The notes under the pieces: model-generated
What the model saw: the letters and a program-made list of their open reading frames with translations, nothing else
Told to the model about the DNA's origin: nothing
Database searches by the model: none
Part shown: in pieces, positions 36,073 through 36,284 of the stretch
Layout of the letters: each line of letters starts with the position of its first letter
Position numbering within the stretch: position 1 is the first letter of the stretch
Virus record (IMG/VR): IMGVR_UViG_3300033150_002199
Span: 31,296 to 67,579 of that record
Reading direction: 5' to 3' (one strand)
DNA from: a virus
DNA length: 36,284 bases
Program-made: the position numbers and the translations under genes

Positions 36073-36214
36073 GCACGTGCTGAGGCGATTCAAATACCCG
36101 AGCAAGACGGGCAGGGGACTACCGTACGAATTCGGACTGGCTAAGGATGAGTGCGAATTCGGCGCACCCGCGCGGGTCTGGCCGAAGATGGCCGGACGCA
36201 GTAGGGAGAGATAA
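36062..36214 (+). CDS. Small basic protein (50 aa), GC-rich island
   Basis: GTG 36062 to TAA 36214, 50 residues: VKNEHVLRRFKYPSKTGRG, then LPYEFGLAKDECEFGAPARVWPKMAGRSRER. Basic, with no known family. It ends exactly where AT-rich sequence resumes. No clear ribosome site; GTG start uncertain. Confidence 0.4.
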   Translation: MKNEHVLRRFKYPSKTGRGLPYEFGLAKDECEFGAPARVWPKMAGRSRER

Positions 36215-36215
36215 T

Positions 36216-36284
36216 ATGGCTATTAAAAATTTACAGATGTGCGATATATCTATGTGCGCATGGCTTGCAGGAGAGAAAACTCAG
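36216..36284 (+). CDS. Start of a gene running off the window
   Basis: ATG 36216 follows AGGGAGAG and reads MAIKNLQMCDISMCAWLAGE to the window end without a stop (23 codons seen). Composition is AT-rich, like the phage core. Too little is present for a family call. Confidence 0.55.
   Translation, partial: MAIKNLQMCDISMCAWLAGEKTQ

Larger units (their letters stand above)
34760..36214. other. GC-rich island of foreign composition
   Basis: From about 34760 to 36214 the base composition changes from AT-rich to clearly GC-rich, then returns to AT-rich at ATG 36216. Codons here prefer G or C at the third position (for example CTC, GCG, GGC), unlike the phage genes. It holds one large unknown gene and two short ones. 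No flanking repeats, integrase or transposase were seen. The edges are inexact; either a recent acquisition or an assembly join could explain it. Confidence 0.6.

Noticed and set aside
1-36284. CRISPR array, insertion sequence or integrase
   Set aside because: No regularly spaced direct repeats, transposase or recombinase motifs were seen on either strand.

Overview
The window is a stretch of a large, AT-rich, tailed bacteriophage genome, most likely a distant T4-like myovirus. Evidence: a neck protein, small terminase and large terminase in the T4 gp14-gp16-gp17 style, a gp19-like tail tube protein, a gp4-like head-completion nuclease, 26 complete CCA-encoding tRNA genes, a phage-encoded tmRNA and many small unknown genes. 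Promoters are of bacterial sigma-70 type (TTGAnn, 16 bases, TATAAT). The host cannot be named from the sequence; the tRNAs, tmRNA and promoters show it is a bacterium.

Layout. (1) 24-8808: virion and packaging genes, all on the plus strand and mostly overlapping or touching, ending with the gp4-like nuclease. (2) 8826-10655: promoter, tRNA-Ala, membrane-anchored lytic transglycosylase, a decayed gene, then a GC-rich fragment of a RecD/UvrD-type helicase on the minus strand that runs directly into the 3' part of a tRNA-Ile(GAT). (3) 10692-17993: a tRNA archipelago in four blocks. Between tRNAs in the first block lie three stretches with strong, long-range complementary helices that look like structured non-coding RNAs (about 10956-11140, 11211-11450 and 11676-11869). 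Genes between the blocks include a frameshifted FkbM-type methyltransferase, a radical SAM protein, a QueC-HAD fusion and an HNH endonuclease. (4) 18037-19824: small zinc-binding proteins and an HslV/proteasome-like Ntn hydrolase. (5) 19847-27717: a tight operon of glycosyltransferases, an APS-kinase/nucleotidylyltransferase fusion, two methyltransferases and a sulfotransferase, which looks like a glycan-building and sulfating cassette. (6) 27756-29524: QueE, a QueC-like protein without its ATP-binding PP-loop, and a tmRNA whose 5' end overlaps the end of that gene. (7) 29552-34830: nucleotidase, MazG-like protein, RNA ligase, a decayed gene and small unknown genes. (8) About 34760-36214: a GC-rich island of foreign composition, after which AT-rich sequence resumes.

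How the parts may work together. The phage carries tRNAs for 19 amino acids, and the only clear Ile tRNA is truncated. It also carries tmRNA for ribosome rescue and an RNA ligase that could mend cut RNAs, so it seems to take over much of host translation. QueE, QueC-HAD and the QueC-like protein point to 7-deazaguanine synthesis, for DNA modification or for queuosine in the four GUN tRNAs (Tyr, His, Asp, Asn), all of which are present. The tmRNA tag would mark proteins for proteolysis; a link to the HslV-like peptidase is only a guess. The strongest candidates for something undescribed are the structured RNAs in the tRNA array, the helicase/tRNA-Ile junction, the PP-loop-less QueC partner of QueE, and the sulfation module.
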